Shown here piece by piece: positions 1 to 9,155 of a stretch of 64,000 nucleotides of DNA (positions are counted from its first letter, which is position 1; each line of letters opens with the position of its first letter). Where the stretch lies: NCBI RefSeq assembly GCF_013387495.1, contig NZ_JABZEE010000042.1:47487-111486 (forward strand). Direction: 5' to 3'. Both the position numbers and the translations under genes were made by a program. Origin of the DNA: Streptomyces sp. PKU-EA00015 (lineage in GTDB: Bacteria; Actinomycetota; Actinomycetes; Streptomycetales; Streptomycetaceae). Below the pieces are notes generated by a model. The model did not search any database, was not told where the DNA came from, and worked only from the letters and a program-made list of their open reading frames with translations.

Positions 1-50
1 ACACTCGTTGGAGTGATTCTGAGTTCACGCATTGACGACGGGGGTCGGGT

Positions 51-1610
51 ATGGGTGTGCAGCTGCCTGAGGATCTGCGGGACGTCCTCGAACTCGTAGG
101 CATCGACTGGCCGGACATCGACGAGGACGAACTCCGCGACACGGCGCGGGAGTACCGCGAGTTCTCCCAGGAGCTGCTGGACACCGTCCGCGACAGCAAC
201 AAGGCCTGCAGTAACGTCACAGCGGGGAAGAGCAAGGGCGCCGCAGTGGACGCCTTCAAGACTCGCTGGGGCAAGGTGTCCGGGCAGGACATGAAGAACC
301 TGGCCACAGCAGTTGACGTGCTCGCCGACGCCATGGACAGCGGGGCAGGGTACGTCACGACCTGCAAGTACGTGATCATCGGCGACCTGACAGCCGCGGC
401 GGCGACCATCACGGGCAGTGTCATCGCCGCGTTCTTCACCGGCGGACTCACCGCGCTCCTCGGGGCGGCTGCTGCGGCGGCACTCAAGGTGGCCGTCAGG
501 GAAGCCATTGACCTCTTGGTCCAGCAACTCGTCGACCTCGCCGTCGAGAAGATCGAGGCCGAGGTCCTCTCCAAGCTGGAAGGCCTGTTCGACGACAAGG
601 TCGAATCGGGTGGACACGACGAGAACGGCAAGCTGCTGCCCAAGGGTTCGGATGCCGTGGGCCAGGACCTGTGGATCGAGTTCGCGGAGTTCGCCGACGC
701 GATCGAGCAACTGGGCAAGGAGCACGGCCGGTTTCAGGACAAGAAGACCAAGTTCGACGGCCGGCGGGAGAAGCGCAGCATCGTCTCGAAGAAGGACGAC
801 CGCTTCTCCAAATTCGGCCAGGCCATCGACAAGGCTGAGGACAAGGTCGAGTCGACGACGCTCAAGATGTCGAAGGAGATCGAGAAGAACGTCGACGGTC
901 TCGACAAGACGAAGAAGAGCAACGACAGCACTGACAAAGACGTCAAGGACAAGATCGACAAGTGCGACTACAAGAAACTGCGCCACGACGACGACGTCCC
1001 CATGTACCTGCTGTCGAAGGACGGCACGGTGCAGGAGCTGCTGCCCAACGGAAAACTGAAGCCGCTCTCCGCGACTGACGATTCAGGCATTCACGACCTG
1101 CTCCAGCCGAATGGAAAGGCGTGGCGCCCGAACAAAAAGGAGCAGAGTGAACAGACTTCCATCACGGCGAAGCACCCGGGCAAGGTGACGTCGACGAAAA
1201 TCAACGCCTACAACGACAGGCTGGGCCACGCCACCCAGCTCGCACGGAAGGCGCAGGACAACTACTCGTACGGGAAGAACTACGCCTCGGGCTACTATGT
1301 GGACCCCAACACGGGCAAGCGGCTGATTCTCGTGGGCTACAGTGACGGCATGCATTCGGAGCGCTCCATCGGCTACCCGCTCATCAAAAAGAAGAAGGAA
1401 GCGGGTCTGCAAGCCGTCTTCACGGAGCGGGCACCCTGCCAAAAACTTTCGAACTGTGAGCGCTGGCTCGACAAGTACTTCGCTTCCAAGAATCCTTCCC
1501 TGGAGGTGCACCATGCTGCCGACTACGACTCCTCGGAAACCGATTCGAAGAAGAGGAACCAGCCCCACAAGGACTATATCGATGCACTGAAGAAGAATCA
1601 CGGACGTTAA
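51..1610 (+). CDS. Polymorphic toxin: WXG100-like N-terminus, deaminase-fold C-terminus
   Basis: A 519-residue secreted-toxin architecture. Residues 1-110 are helical and resemble the WXG100-like leader of actinobacterial type VII-exported toxins. Residues ~110-150 are Ala/Gly-rich and hydrophobic, and 230-310 are charged and coiled-coil-like. The last ~130 residues look like a nucleic-acid/nucleotide deaminase: H435-x-E437 (zinc ligand plus proton-shuttling Glu) followed by P462-C463 and C469, the usual HxE ... PC..C pattern. Toxin deaminases of the SCP1.201, XOO_2897 and YwqJ families share this layout; I cannot decide which family, and the gap between the cysteines (5 residues) is a little long. 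The gene sits 17 bases before a likely immunity gene, which supports the toxin reading. GAGTTCACG lies ~25 bases upstream of the start, a variant of the motif found later in the window. Confidence 0.75.
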   Translation: MGVQLPEDLRDVLELVGIDWPDIDEDELRDTAREYREFSQELLDTVRDSNKACSNVTAGKSKGAAVDAFKTRWGKVSGQDMKNLATAVDVLADAMDSGAGYVTTCKYVIIGDLTAAAATITGSVIAAFFTGGLTALLGAAAAAALKVAVREAIDLLVQQLVDLAVEKIEAEVLSKLEGLFDDKVESGGHDENGKLLPKGSDAVGQDLWIEFAEFADAIEQLGKEHGRFQDKKTKFDGRREKRSIVSKKDDRFSKFGQAIDKAEDKVESTTLKMSKEIEKNVDGLDKTKKSNDSTDKDVKDKIDKCDYKKLRHDDDVPMYLLSKDGTVQELLPNGKLKPLSATDDSGIHDLLQPNGKAWRPNKKEQSEQTSITAKHPGKVTSTKINAYNDRLGHATQLARKAQDNYSYGKNYASGYYVDPNTGKRLILVGYSDGMHSERSIGYPLIKKKKEAGLQAVFTERAPCQKLSNCERWLDKYFASKNPSLEVHHAADYDSSETDSKKRNQPHKDYIDALKKNHGR

Positions 1611-1627
1611 TCAGGAACGAAAGCGAG

Positions 1628-2182
1628 TTGAAGGTCTTGCGCACTGTGGATTTGAGCGACCTGGTGGAGTCCTTCGGTCTCGACGGCTTCACGATCTACC
1701 CCCGCATCGGCGAGCATTCCACGCTGCCCGCCGAAGCTGCCGGGTTCCTCTCCCGTGTCGGTCTACCGAATGACGATGTGTTCCTTTCGCAGACCGATCC
1801 GGAGGACGAAGGGGCTACCTGTTCGCACCACGTCGGCGCCTGGGCGGACCGCACCGAGAAGGACGTGCCGACCGAGTGCCGGGGGTGGCTCCTGCTCGGA
1901 TACTTTCCGTACGCCGTCGCCGCCCTCGACCCGTCCGACGGGAAGGTCTACTCTTTTTCCGATGACGGCGAAGGGAATCCTGTCGCGATTCATCGCGACG
2001 TCGAGTCGCTCGTCCGCTCCTTGCTGATTCTGAAGAAATTCATGCGGGAGAGGGAGGACGATGTCGACCTGTCACCTGACCGGATGAAGGCCGAAGTCGA
2101 GGCCGTCGAGCCTCTCGCCTTCCTCGATGAGGACTCCCCTTGGAGCCACATGCACTTCGAGATGTCCGACGGCATCTTCTGA
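1628..2182 (+). CDS. SUKH-like immunity protein for the upstream toxin
   Basis: 184-residue acidic cytoplasmic protein starting at TTG 1628, with a purine-rich stretch (GAACGAAAGCGAG) as ribosome site. It begins 17 bases after the toxin stop on the same strand. Features such as the N-terminal LRTVDLSD/FGLDGFTIYP block, the GWLLLGYFPYAVAALDP core and the VESLVRSLLILKKFM helix resemble SUKH-type (SUKH-4-like) immunity proteins of Streptomyces toxin loci. Inference: it binds and neutralises the deaminase domain encoded just before it. The toxin-then-immunity order and tight spacing are typical for polymorphic toxin loci. Family assignment is by eye only. Confidence 0.6.
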   Translation: MKVLRTVDLSDLVESFGLDGFTIYPRIGEHSTLPAEAAGFLSRVGLPNDDVFLSQTDPEDEGATCSHHVGAWADRTEKDVPTECRGWLLLGYFPYAVAALDPSDGKVYSFSDDGEGNPVAIHRDVESLVRSLLILKKFMREREDDVDLSPDRMKAEVEAVEPLAFLDEDSPWSHMHFEMSDGIF

Positions 2183-2191
2183 GGCGATGAC

Positions 2192-2219
2192 GGGCCGCCG
2201 GGACAAGCCCCGGCGGCCC
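2192..2219. terminator. Bidirectional hairpin terminator
   Basis: An 11-bp perfect GC stem (GGGCCGCCGGG / CCCGGCGGCCC) with a 6-base loop, in the 56-base gap between the convergent immunity gene and the YbdD-like gene. No T-run follows, as is common in Streptomyces. Confidence 0.7.
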
Positions 2220-2238
2220 ACGTCCGGTTCACTCTCGG

Positions 2239-2448
2239 TCAGCAGCAGCGGCTCTGCGGATTCTCCTCGCGGTGGCGGGCGCGCAGCCGCTCGTACGTCC
2301 GCCGGGTCGGGACCGGGGCACCGGGGTGGTTCTCCCGGTGTCGCCGGCAGAAGCGGTCGTAGTCCGCCGCCCCCGAGATCTCCCTCAGGTACCACCGGAC
2401 GCCCCGCAGCAGGCGCGTAAGAGGTTCGGTCAGCGGGCCGGTTCTCAT
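2239..2448 (-). CDS. YbdD/YjiX-family small protein
   Basis: 69-residue protein read from ATG 2448, which overlaps the cstA stop as ATGA, so the two are translationally coupled. It carries the WYLREISGAADYDRF core and the C-terminal YERLRARHREENPQSRCC tail expected of the YbdD/YjiX (DUF466) family. Members of this family are encoded directly after CstA/BtsT-type pyruvate/peptide transporters and are thought to be needed for their activity. It is hidden inside a longer spurious frame that runs antiparallel through cstA. Confidence 0.85.
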   Translation of the reverse strand: MRTGPLTEPLTRLLRGVRWYLREISGAADYDRFCRRHRENHPGAPVPTRRTYERLRARHREENPQSRCC

Positions 2449-4580
2449 CCCCGCTCCCGCGCCCCGGCCAGCGCCTCGGACCGCGGCGCGGGCACCTCGA
2501 TCGCGGACTCCACGTAAGGCGTTTCGGTGGTCGGCAGGGGCTCGGGGGACCGTACGGCGCGGACGCAGATCACGGCCGCGTGGCCGATGACCAGGGTCAC
2601 GAGCACCAGGAAGACGGCCATGATGACGCCGTCGACGGTGGAGTTGAGCACCACCGTGTGCATGTCGTCGAGCGACTTGGCGGGGGCCAGCACCTTTCCG
2701 GCGTCGAGTGCGTCCGCGTACAGCTCGCGCTGGGCGAAGAAGCCGATCTTCGGGTTGCTGTCGAAGATCTTCTGCCAGCCGGCGGTGTAGGTGACGGCCA
2801 CGTCCCAGGCCAGTGGGATTCCGGTGACCCAGGCCCAACGCAGCTTGCCGGCCTTGACGAGCAGCGTCGTGGCGACGGTGAGGGCGATCGCCGCGAGCAG
2901 CTGGTTGGCGATGCCGAACAGCGGGAAGAGCTGGTTGATCCCGCCGAGCGGGTCGGTGGCGCCGACGTAGAGGAAGTAGCCCCACAGTCCGACGATGACG
3001 GCGCTGGTGATCCAGATGCCCGGCTTCCAGGTGACCCGGCCGATCGGCTTCCAGACGTTGCCGAGCATGTCCTGGAGCATGAAGCGGCCGACCCGCGTGC
3101 CCGCGTCCACCGTGGTGAGGATGAACAGCGCTTCGAACATGATCGCGAAGTGGTACCAGAACGCCTTCATGCCCTGGCCCCCGAACACCCCGGAGAAGAT
3201 CTCCGCCATGCCGAAGGCGAGGGTGGGCGCCCCGCCCGTGCGGGAGATGAGCGTCTGTTCCTCGACGGACTTCGCGGCCGCCGCCAGGTCGCCCGGCGAG
3301 ATGGAGAAGCCGAGTCCCGCCACCGCCTGGGACGCGCTGTCCACGGTGGTGCCCAGCAGACCGGCCGGGGCGTTCATCGCGTAGTACAGGCCGGGGTCGA
3401 GCACGGAGGCCGCGACGAGGGCCATGACGGCCACGAACGACTCCATGAGCATCGCGCCGTAGCCGATCAGCCGGACCTGCGACTCCTTCTGGATCAGCTT
3501 GGGTGTGGTGCCGGAGGACACGAGGGCGTGGAAGCCGGAGAGCGCGCCGCAGGCGATGGTGATGAACAGGAACGGGAACAGCGCCCCGGCGAAGACCGGG
3601 CCGGCGCCCGAGGCGGCGAAGGGGCTGACGGCGTCGTTCCTGAGCAGCGGTGCGCTCACCACGACGCCCACGGCCAGCAGCACGATCGTGCCGATCTTCA
3701 TGAAGGTGGACAGGTAGTCCCGGGGAGCCAGCAGCATCCACACGGGCAGCACGGAGGCTACGAATCCGTATCCGACCAGGCAGAACACGAGCGTCGTCGG
3801 CGCCCAGGTGAAGGCGCCGGCCAGCGAGGAGTTCTCGACCCAGCCGCCGCCGACGATGGCGAGAAGCAGCAGGACGACGCCGATGACGCTGGTCTCGACG
3901 ACCCGGCCGGGGCGCAGGTAGCGCAGGTAGAACCCCATGAACAGGGCGATGGGGATCGTCATCGCCACCGAGAACGTGCCCCAGGGCGAGTCGGCCAGCG
4001 CGTTGACGACGACGAGGGCGAGCACCGCCAGCAGGATGATCATGATGGCGAGGACGGCGATCAGCGCCGCCGCGCCGCCGGTCCTGCCGAGTTCGTCGCG
4101 CGCCATCTGGCCGAGGCTCTTGCCGTCGCGGCGCATGGAGAGGAAGAGGACCACCATGTCCTGCACCGCACCGGCGAAGATGACGCCGACGACGATCCAG
4201 ATCGTGCCGGGAAGATAACCCATCTGCGCGGCCATGACGGGACCGACGAGCGGTCCGGCGCCGGCGATGGCGGCGAAGTGGTGACCGAACAGGACGCGTC
4301 GGTCGGTGGGTTGGTAGTCGATGCCGTCGTCCAGCCGCTCGGCCGGGGTGGCGCGGTGGTCGTCGAGCTCGAGGACGCGTCGGGCGATGAAGCGGGAGTA
4401 GAAGCGGTAGGCGATCGCGTACGAACCGAGGGCTGCCACGACCAGCCAGACGGCGGAGATCTCCTCGCCCCTGGCCAGTGCGACCATGCCCCAGGCGAGG
4501 GCGCCGACGAGGGCGACGCCCGTCCAGGTCAGGATCGTTGTCGGAGTGGGTCTCGCGCTGCGGGCGCCGTTACGTAGCAC
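2445..4580 (-). CDS. cstA: Carbon starvation protein CstA family transporter
   Basis: 711-residue integral membrane protein with many hydrophobic segments. Blocks such as NDGIDYQPTDRRVLFGHHFAAIAGAGPLVGP near residue 75 and the SGFHALVSSGTTPK region match the CstA family, which imports pyruvate (and possibly peptides) during carbon limitation; E. coli CstA is about 700 residues. I chose GTG at 4580 because GGAG lies 5 bases upstream and the length then fits the family. The longer ATG frame from 4661 would add 27 residues without a ribosome site. The gene is coupled by ATGA to the YbdD-like gene and diverges from the symporter operon at 5140, so the two uptake systems may share control through the 4.6-5.1 kb gap. 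Confidence 0.92.
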   Translation of the reverse strand: MLRNGARSARPTPTTILTWTGVALVGALAWGMVALARGEEISAVWLVVAALGSYAIAYRFYSRFIARRVLELDDHRATPAERLDDGIDYQPTDRRVLFGHHFAAIAGAGPLVGPVMAAQMGYLPGTIWIVVGVIFAGAVQDMVVLFLSMRRDGKSLGQMARDELGRTGGAAALIAVLAIMIILLAVLALVVVNALADSPWGTFSVAMTIPIALFMGFYLRYLRPGRVVETSVIGVVLLLLAIVGGGWVENSSLAGAFTWAPTTLVFCLVGYGFVASVLPVWMLLAPRDYLSTFMKIGTIVLLAVGVVVSAPLLRNDAVSPFAASGAGPVFAGALFPFLFITIACGALSGFHALVSSGTTPKLIQKESQVRLIGYGAMLMESFVAVMALVAASVLDPGLYYAMNAPAGLLGTTVDSASQAVAGLGFSISPGDLAAAAKSVEEQTLISRTGGAPTLAFGMAEIFSGVFGGQGMKAFWYHFAIMFEALFILTTVDAGTRVGRFMLQDMLGNVWKPIGRVTWKPGIWITSAVIVGLWGYFLYVGATDPLGGINQLFPLFGIANQLLAAIALTVATTLLVKAGKLRWAWVTGIPLAWDVAVTYTAGWQKIFDSNPKIGFFAQRELYADALDAGKVLAPAKSLDDMHTVVLNSTVDGVIMAVFLVLVTLVIGHAAVICVRAVRSPEPLPTTETPYVESAIEVPAPRSEALAGARERG

Positions 4581-5139
4581 AGTTGCTCCAGTTGCCGGGG
4601 TCTCCTGCACGGAGGCACGGAGAACACGCGAAGCGGATCGGATACGCGCGACGAGGATCACGACGCGCGGCGGATCCGCGGAACGGATTCACGGAGGAGT
4701 TGCGGTCGGCCGTGCATCGGTTGACAGCGGGTTTCCGGAAGTTTTCGGCCACCGTTGTCAATGGTGGCCGCCAGGCACGGTGTTCGGGCGTCTCCCGCGG
4801 CGTGCCCGCTACTGACGGGATTTCGGGCAGGTGGAGGCGTCACTCCGCACGCGGTCCTTCCCCACGTCGCGGGTCTAGCACTTGGCTGAATTCAGTGGTT
4901 CACTCCTCAACTGTCGGTGGCCGGCTCTGGGGGCCGGCTTCCTCCGTGCTGGTGACTCGTTCGGCCTCGCGACGGCCTCCTGGCATGGCTTCCTCGTCCG
5001 TTCAGTTGCGTTCGGTCCCGCCGGGGTTTACCGCGACGTGGCCGGATTTCCACCGCCGACGGCCGGTGCGCCGTCGCCCCCTGGCGGTGAATCCGACGGC
5101 CGTGAACGGACATCAGGCCACAACGAGCGTGGAGGAGCC
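4581..5139. other. Divergent intergenic region, cstA / symporter
   Basis: About 560 bases between two divergent transporter genes. Reading both strands I see no frame with convincing codon bias. It must hold both promoters. TTGACA at 4721-4726 (+) and an upstream-facing GTTCACT near 4903 are visible, but no -10 box at standard spacing was found. Confidence 0.4.
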
Positions 5140-6687
5140 ATGAGTAACCTCGCCCCTGTGATCACCTGTACGGCTGTCGTACTGGTGGCCTCGGCGACCG
5201 CGCTGAGGGGTGCCCGCCTCACCTCGGGCGGCACCAGGGTCAGGGCGGACCTCGAGGACTGGGCACTGGCCGACCGCCGCCAGGGCGGTGGTCTCATCTG
5301 GTGCCTGCTGGGCGGCACCGTCTACACCGCGTACACGTTCACCGCGGTGCCTGGCGCCGTCCTCACCTCCGGTGGCATCGGGTTCTACGCCCTGCCCTAC
5401 ACAGTGATCATCTGCACGATCGCCTTCGTCCTGCTGCCGCGGCTGGCATCGGCGGCCCGTGCCCACGGGCACGTCACCGTCGCCGACTTCGTGCGGGAGC
5501 GGTACGGCTCGCCGCTGCTCGCGCTCGCGGTCTCGCTCACCGGGATCTTCGCCACGATGCCGTACATCGCCCTCCAGCTGCTCGGGCTACGGGCAGTCCT
5601 CAGCGTGCTCGGGCTGCGGCCCGACGGACTGCCGGGCGACGCCGCGCTCACGGCCGTCTTCGCCGTACTGGCCGTCTCCACCTACCGGTACGGGCTGCGG
5701 GCGCCCACCCTGGTGTCGCTGGTGAAAGCCGTGCTCGTCGTGGGCGCCACGATCACCATCGGCGCGCTCGTCCTGACCGAACTGGGCTCGCCCTCGTCCT
5801 TGTTCGCCCGCGCAGACGCGGCGCTCGTGGCACGCGACGGCGTCTCCACCCTCGTCCCCGACCCTTCCCTGGCGCCGGCCTACGCGTCGTTGGCCCTGGG
5901 CTCGGCGCTCGCGCTGTTCGCCTTCCCGCACGTGCTCCTGGTGGCCTTCTCCGCCCGCTCGACGGACGTCCTGCGGCGCTCGTCCGTCGGTCTGATGGGC
6001 TGGACGACGATGCTCGGCCTGTTCGCCCTGTTCGGGATCGCGGCACTCGCGGCGGGCGTCCGGCCGCCGCCCGGCCGCTCGGAACTGGCGATCCCCCTGC
6101 TCGTCCTCGACCTCGCACCCGGCTGGGCGGCCGGACTCCTCCTGGGCGCCATCGTCGTGGCGGCGCTCGTGCCGGCCGCCGTGATGTCCATCGGCGCGGC
6201 GACGCTCTTCGCGCGCAACGTCTACCTGGAGTTCGTCAACCCCACGGCCACGGATGCCCAGGTGACCCGGATGGCCCGGCTGATGTCGCTGGTCGTCAAG
6301 GTCGGCGCGCTGGCCTTCGCGCTCGGGCTGCGCGATCAGGCCGCGATCAACCTCCATCTGCTGGGCGCGGTATGGGTACTGCAGATCCTGCCGACGATCG
6401 CGCTGGGCCTGCTGCACCGCACCCCGCACCGCGTCTCCCTGCTCGCCGGATGGCTGCTCGGCATGGTCGTCGGCACGGCCCTGGTGAACGCGAGCGGCTT
6501 CTCCTCCCTGGTGTCGCTCGCCCTCGGCCCCGTACAGGTCCAGGTGTACGCCGGCGTCGTCGGCCTCGCCGTCAACCTCGGCGTCGTCGCGCTGACGAGC
6601 CCGCTGCTGGACCGGCTCGGCGTGCCGCGCGGCCTGGCCGGAGTGCTGAGACCGGCCCGCTCGACGCACGACGGGGAGGTGGCGTGA
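5140..6687 (+). CDS. Sodium:solute symporter family (SSS) permease
   Basis: 515-residue permease with about 13 hydrophobic helices, resembling monocarboxylate uptake permeases of the SSS family. The N-terminal block DWALADRRQGGGLIWCLLGGTVYTAYTF and the following PGAVLTSGGIGFYALPY helix are typical. ATG 5140 is preceded by GGAGGA at good spacing; the frame is open 86 codons further upstream but without a ribosome site. Many actinobacterial relatives are preceded by a small DUF3311 subunit; I do not see one here. Its stop overlaps the start of an ECF sigma gene by one base (TGATG), so permease, sigma factor and a small membrane protein form one operon. Substrate is unknown. Confidence 0.85.
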   Translation: MSNLAPVITCTAVVLVASATALRGARLTSGGTRVRADLEDWALADRRQGGGLIWCLLGGTVYTAYTFTAVPGAVLTSGGIGFYALPYTVIICTIAFVLLPRLASAARAHGHVTVADFVRERYGSPLLALAVSLTGIFATMPYIALQLLGLRAVLSVLGLRPDGLPGDAALTAVFAVLAVSTYRYGLRAPTLVSLVKAVLVVGATITIGALVLTELGSPSSLFARADAALVARDGVSTLVPDPSLAPAYASLALGSALALFAFPHVLLVAFSARSTDVLRRSSVGLMGWTTMLGLFALFGIAALAAGVRPPPGRSELAIPLLVLDLAPGWAAGLLLGAIVVAALVPAAVMSIGAATLFARNVYLEFVNPTATDAQVTRMARLMSLVVKVGALAFALGLRDQAAINLHLLGAVWVLQILPTIALGLLHRTPHRVSLLAGWLLGMVVGTALVNASGFSSLVSLALGPVQVQVYAGVVGLAVNLGVVALTSPLLDRLGVPRGLAGVLRPARSTHDGEVA

Positions 6688-7358
6688 TGAGGCGTACCGA
6701 GCGCACGGAGGGTACGGAGCGCATGGAGCGCACGGACACGCCGTGGCGCCGTGGCCGCACCGCCACGGAGCGCGGCGCCGCAGTCGCCTCCCCCCGTCCC
6801 GTCTCCTCCTCCGAGGACGCGCCGGCGCCGATGCCCGCGGGCACCGAGCCCGGTGTGGACCTGCGGGACGTGGAGCGGGAGACGGCGATGATCCGGCTCT
6901 TCGACGGCTACCATGCCCAACTCGTCCGCCTGGCCGTGCTGTTGGGTGCCGAGCAGGACGCCGAGGACGTGGTCGCGGAGGCGTTCTGCGTGCTGCACCA
7001 CCGGTGGTACCGACTCCGTGCGCCGGAGGCCGCGCCCGCGTACCTTCGTTCTGTGGTGTGCAACCTCGTGCGGATGCGGATACGGCGCCTTCAGGTGTCC
7101 CGTCGCCATGCCGACATGGAGGTCTCCGAGATCGCCTCCGCGGAGGCCACGGCGATGCTCCACGAGGACCAGCGGCAGGTCGTCGACGCGCTGAAGAACC
7201 TGCCCACCCGGCAGCGTGAGGCACTGGTCCTCCGCTACTGGATGGACCTCAAGGAGAGGGAGATCGCCGAGTCGATGGGGATCAGCACGGGTGCGGTGAA
7301 GTCGCACATCTCCCGCGGGATGCACGCGTTGTCGCGGGCCATGGAGACCCATCGATGA
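6687..7358 (+). CDS. ECF-type RNA polymerase sigma factor
   Basis: 223 residues. Residues ~70-110 hold a sigma region 2 (YHAQLVRLAVLLGAEQDAEDVVAEAF), and 165-215 a region 4 helix-turn-helix (LPTRQREALVLRYW ... EIAESMGISTGAVKSHISRG). The N-terminal ~55 residues are a low-complexity Arg/Thr/Glu stretch with repeated RTERTE units. ATG 6687 overlaps the permease stop and is preceded by GGGGAGGTGG. The next gene starts four bases inside this one and encodes a single-pass membrane protein, a layout common for ECF sigma/membrane partner pairs. Inference: it regulates the permease operon or a stress regulon. I see no promoter consensus to prove that. Confidence 0.9.
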   Translation: MRRTERTEGTERMERTDTPWRRGRTATERGAAVASPRPVSSSEDAPAPMPAGTEPGVDLRDVERETAMIRLFDGYHAQLVRLAVLLGAEQDAEDVVAEAFCVLHHRWYRLRAPEAAPAYLRSVVCNLVRMRIRRLQVSRRHADMEVSEIASAEATAMLHEDQRQVVDALKNLPTRQREALVLRYWMDLKEREIAESMGISTGAVKSHISRGMHALSRAMETHR

Positions 7359-7615
7359 GTGTGGACGACCCCGAGGCCCGGCTGCGCGACACCCTCGACT
7401 CGCTGGCGTCGACGGTGGTGCCGTCGCCCGACGCCTACGCCAGGGCCCGCTCGGAGTGGCAGCGGCGGGACCGGCGGCGCCGGCTCGTCATGCTGGTGCT
7501 CGCGGTGCTGATCGTCGCCGTCGCCGACCTGGTGGGACTGTGGGCACTGCACTCCTTCGCCGCCCCCGACCGGCCGCCGGGCCAGGAACGGATCGACGTG
7601 ATCGTCCAGCCGTGA
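7355..7615 (+). CDS. Small single-pass membrane protein, possible sigma partner
   Basis: 86 residues starting with ATGA overlap on the sigma gene. An acidic N-terminal helix (1-30) and an Arg-rich stretch (36-43) precede one membrane helix (about 44-66) and a short outside tail. There is no zinc-binding HxxxCxxC motif, so it is not a classical ZAS anti-sigma factor. From its position it may hold or modulate the sigma factor at the membrane; this is inference only. Confidence 0.75.
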   Translation: MSVDDPEARLRDTLDSLASTVVPSPDAYARARSEWQRRDRRRRLVMLVLAVLIVAVADLVGLWALHSFAAPDRPPGQERIDVIVQP

Positions 7616-7626
7616 CGTGCACACAG

Positions 7627-7666
7627 GGGAACGGGGCCGCGGAGCGAACTCCGCGGCCCCGTTCCC
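7627..7666. terminator. Bidirectional hairpin terminator
   Basis: Perfect 18-bp inverted repeat, left arm 7627-7644 and right arm 7649-7666, loop CGAA. It sits between convergent genes ending at 7615 (+) and 7676 (-), ideally placed to stop both transcripts. Confidence 0.85.
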
Positions 7667-7675
7667 AGTGCGGCG

Positions 7676-9088
7676 TCAGCCCATGTCGCCCGACAGCTCC
7701 CACACGGCGTCGACGACGCGCTCCACGTCCTCCTTCTGGTGGAACAGGTGGGTGGACACCCGGACGGCCTGGTGGGACCGGGCCGAGCCGATCACGGGGA
7801 AGTCACTGGTGCGGATCACGATGCCGTGCTCGTCCTTGAGCCGGGCGACCAGTGTCGCGGTCTTCTGCCCGTCGTGGACGTCACGCGGGTCACGGAAGGG
7901 CGCGAAGGAGGTGAGAGCGCACACCAGACGGGGGTCGTCCTTGGGCGAGTACAGGGAGTCCACGCCCCACCGCTCGACGATCAGCTCCTTGAGGTACGCC
8001 GACAGGCCGAGCACATGGTCCTGGATGCGCTGCCGCCCGATGCGGTCCCACACCTCGCAGACATGGCGCACGCCGGCCATGACCGCGAGGCTGCTGTTGC
8101 CGACGGTCTGGAGGTCGGAGGCGATGTCGTAGCTCTCGGTGGGGCCGTCGGAACGGGGCGGCACTCCGCCTTCGGCGGGGTAGCCGCTGGACACCACGGG
8201 CCAGAACTCGGGCAGCGGGTTGGGGTTGTAGCGGGCCAGCACCTTGTTGCGGATGTAGAGGATGCCCGTACCGCCGGGCCCGCACTGCCACTTCGCCGCC
8301 GACCCGGCGAGGAAGTCGACGCCCAGTTCGTGGAAGTCGTACGCCATCATGCCGGGGATGTGCGCACCGTCGACGACGCTGATCAGTCCGTGGTCCTGCG
8401 CGAGCTTCGCCAGCATGGCGATCGGCAGCATGGTGCCGGTCTTGTAGGTGGGGGCGGAGAACACGAGCGCCTTGGTGCGCGAGGTGATGGCCCGCCGGAA
8501 CAACTCGACGTAGTCCTCGGCGCGTTGCCTGTTCCCCACGGGCAGGGCGACCCGCTTGATCACAACGCCGTGGCGGTCCCGGGCTACGGCCATGGGCACG
8601 TTGCCGCCGGAGTGCTCGTGATTGGTGGTGAGGATCTCGTCGCCCTCCTCGAGGGCGAGACCGGCGAGGATCTTCGACATGCCGTCGCTGGTGTTGTGGG
8701 AGATCACGAGCTCGTCGGGATCGCACCCGTAGCCGCGGGCCGCGACGGCACGGACGTCGGGGAAGTCGCTGTAGGCCGATATCGCCCCGGCGGCGACCTC
8801 GCGGTGGACCCGGTCCACGGTCTCGACGACCTCGCGCGGCGGCGAGCCGACGGTGCCGACGTTCATGAAGAGGATGTCCTTGTCCAGCATGAACAGGCGC
8901 TCGACCTCGCGCCAGTAGCCGGGGGACGACGGGGCCGGGAGCGTGGCGGCCGTCGCGCCGGGCGCGGCGGCGTGCGCGGCCGGGGCGGCGCCGACCGTCC
9001 CGATACCGACGCTCGCCGCGCCGGCTCCCAGGAATCCGACGAAGCCGCGCCGGGAGACCCCGGAGCGGGTGCGTGTGTGTCTCGACAT
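7676..9088 (-). CDS. Tat-exported PLP-dependent aminotransferase class V
   Basis: 470 residues. The N-terminus has a twin-arginine signal (SRRGFVGFLG, then an Ala/Gly-rich hydrophobic run to about residue 45). The body is a fold-type I PLP enzyme of the class V aminotransferase / isopenicillin-N-epimerase-like / cysteine-desulfurase-like group: the cofactor-ring Asp lies in VVDGAHIPG (~238) and the Schiff-base Lys in SAAKWQCGPGGTG (~267). Export of a PLP enzyme by Tat fits cofactor loading in the cytoplasm. A RidA-family protein with its own export signal is encoded 67 bases downstream on the plus-strand map but upstream in transcription, so the pair probably acts together outside the membrane. 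Substrate is unknown. Confidence 0.85.
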   Translation of the reverse strand: MSRHTRTRSGVSRRGFVGFLGAGAASVGIGTVGAAPAAHAAAPGATAATLPAPSSPGYWREVERLFMLDKDILFMNVGTVGSPPREVVETVDRVHREVAAGAISAYSDFPDVRAVAARGYGCDPDELVISHNTSDGMSKILAGLALEEGDEILTTNHEHSGGNVPMAVARDRHGVVIKRVALPVGNRQRAEDYVELFRRAITSRTKALVFSAPTYKTGTMLPIAMLAKLAQDHGLISVVDGAHIPGMMAYDFHELGVDFLAGSAAKWQCGPGGTGILYIRNKVLARYNPNPLPEFWPVVSSGYPAEGGVPPRSDGPTESYDIASDLQTVGNSSLAVMAGVRHVCEVWDRIGRQRIQDHVLGLSAYLKELIVERWGVDSLYSPKDDPRLVCALTSFAPFRDPRDVHDGQKTATLVARLKDEHGIVIRTSDFPVIGSARSHQAVRVSTHLFHQKEDVERVVDAVWELSGDMG

Positions 9089-9155
9089 GACATGTCCCTT
9101 CAGCTGTGACTCGACGGACTGCGATGCGACCGAGCGCTGCTCGGCGGACGGCGAC

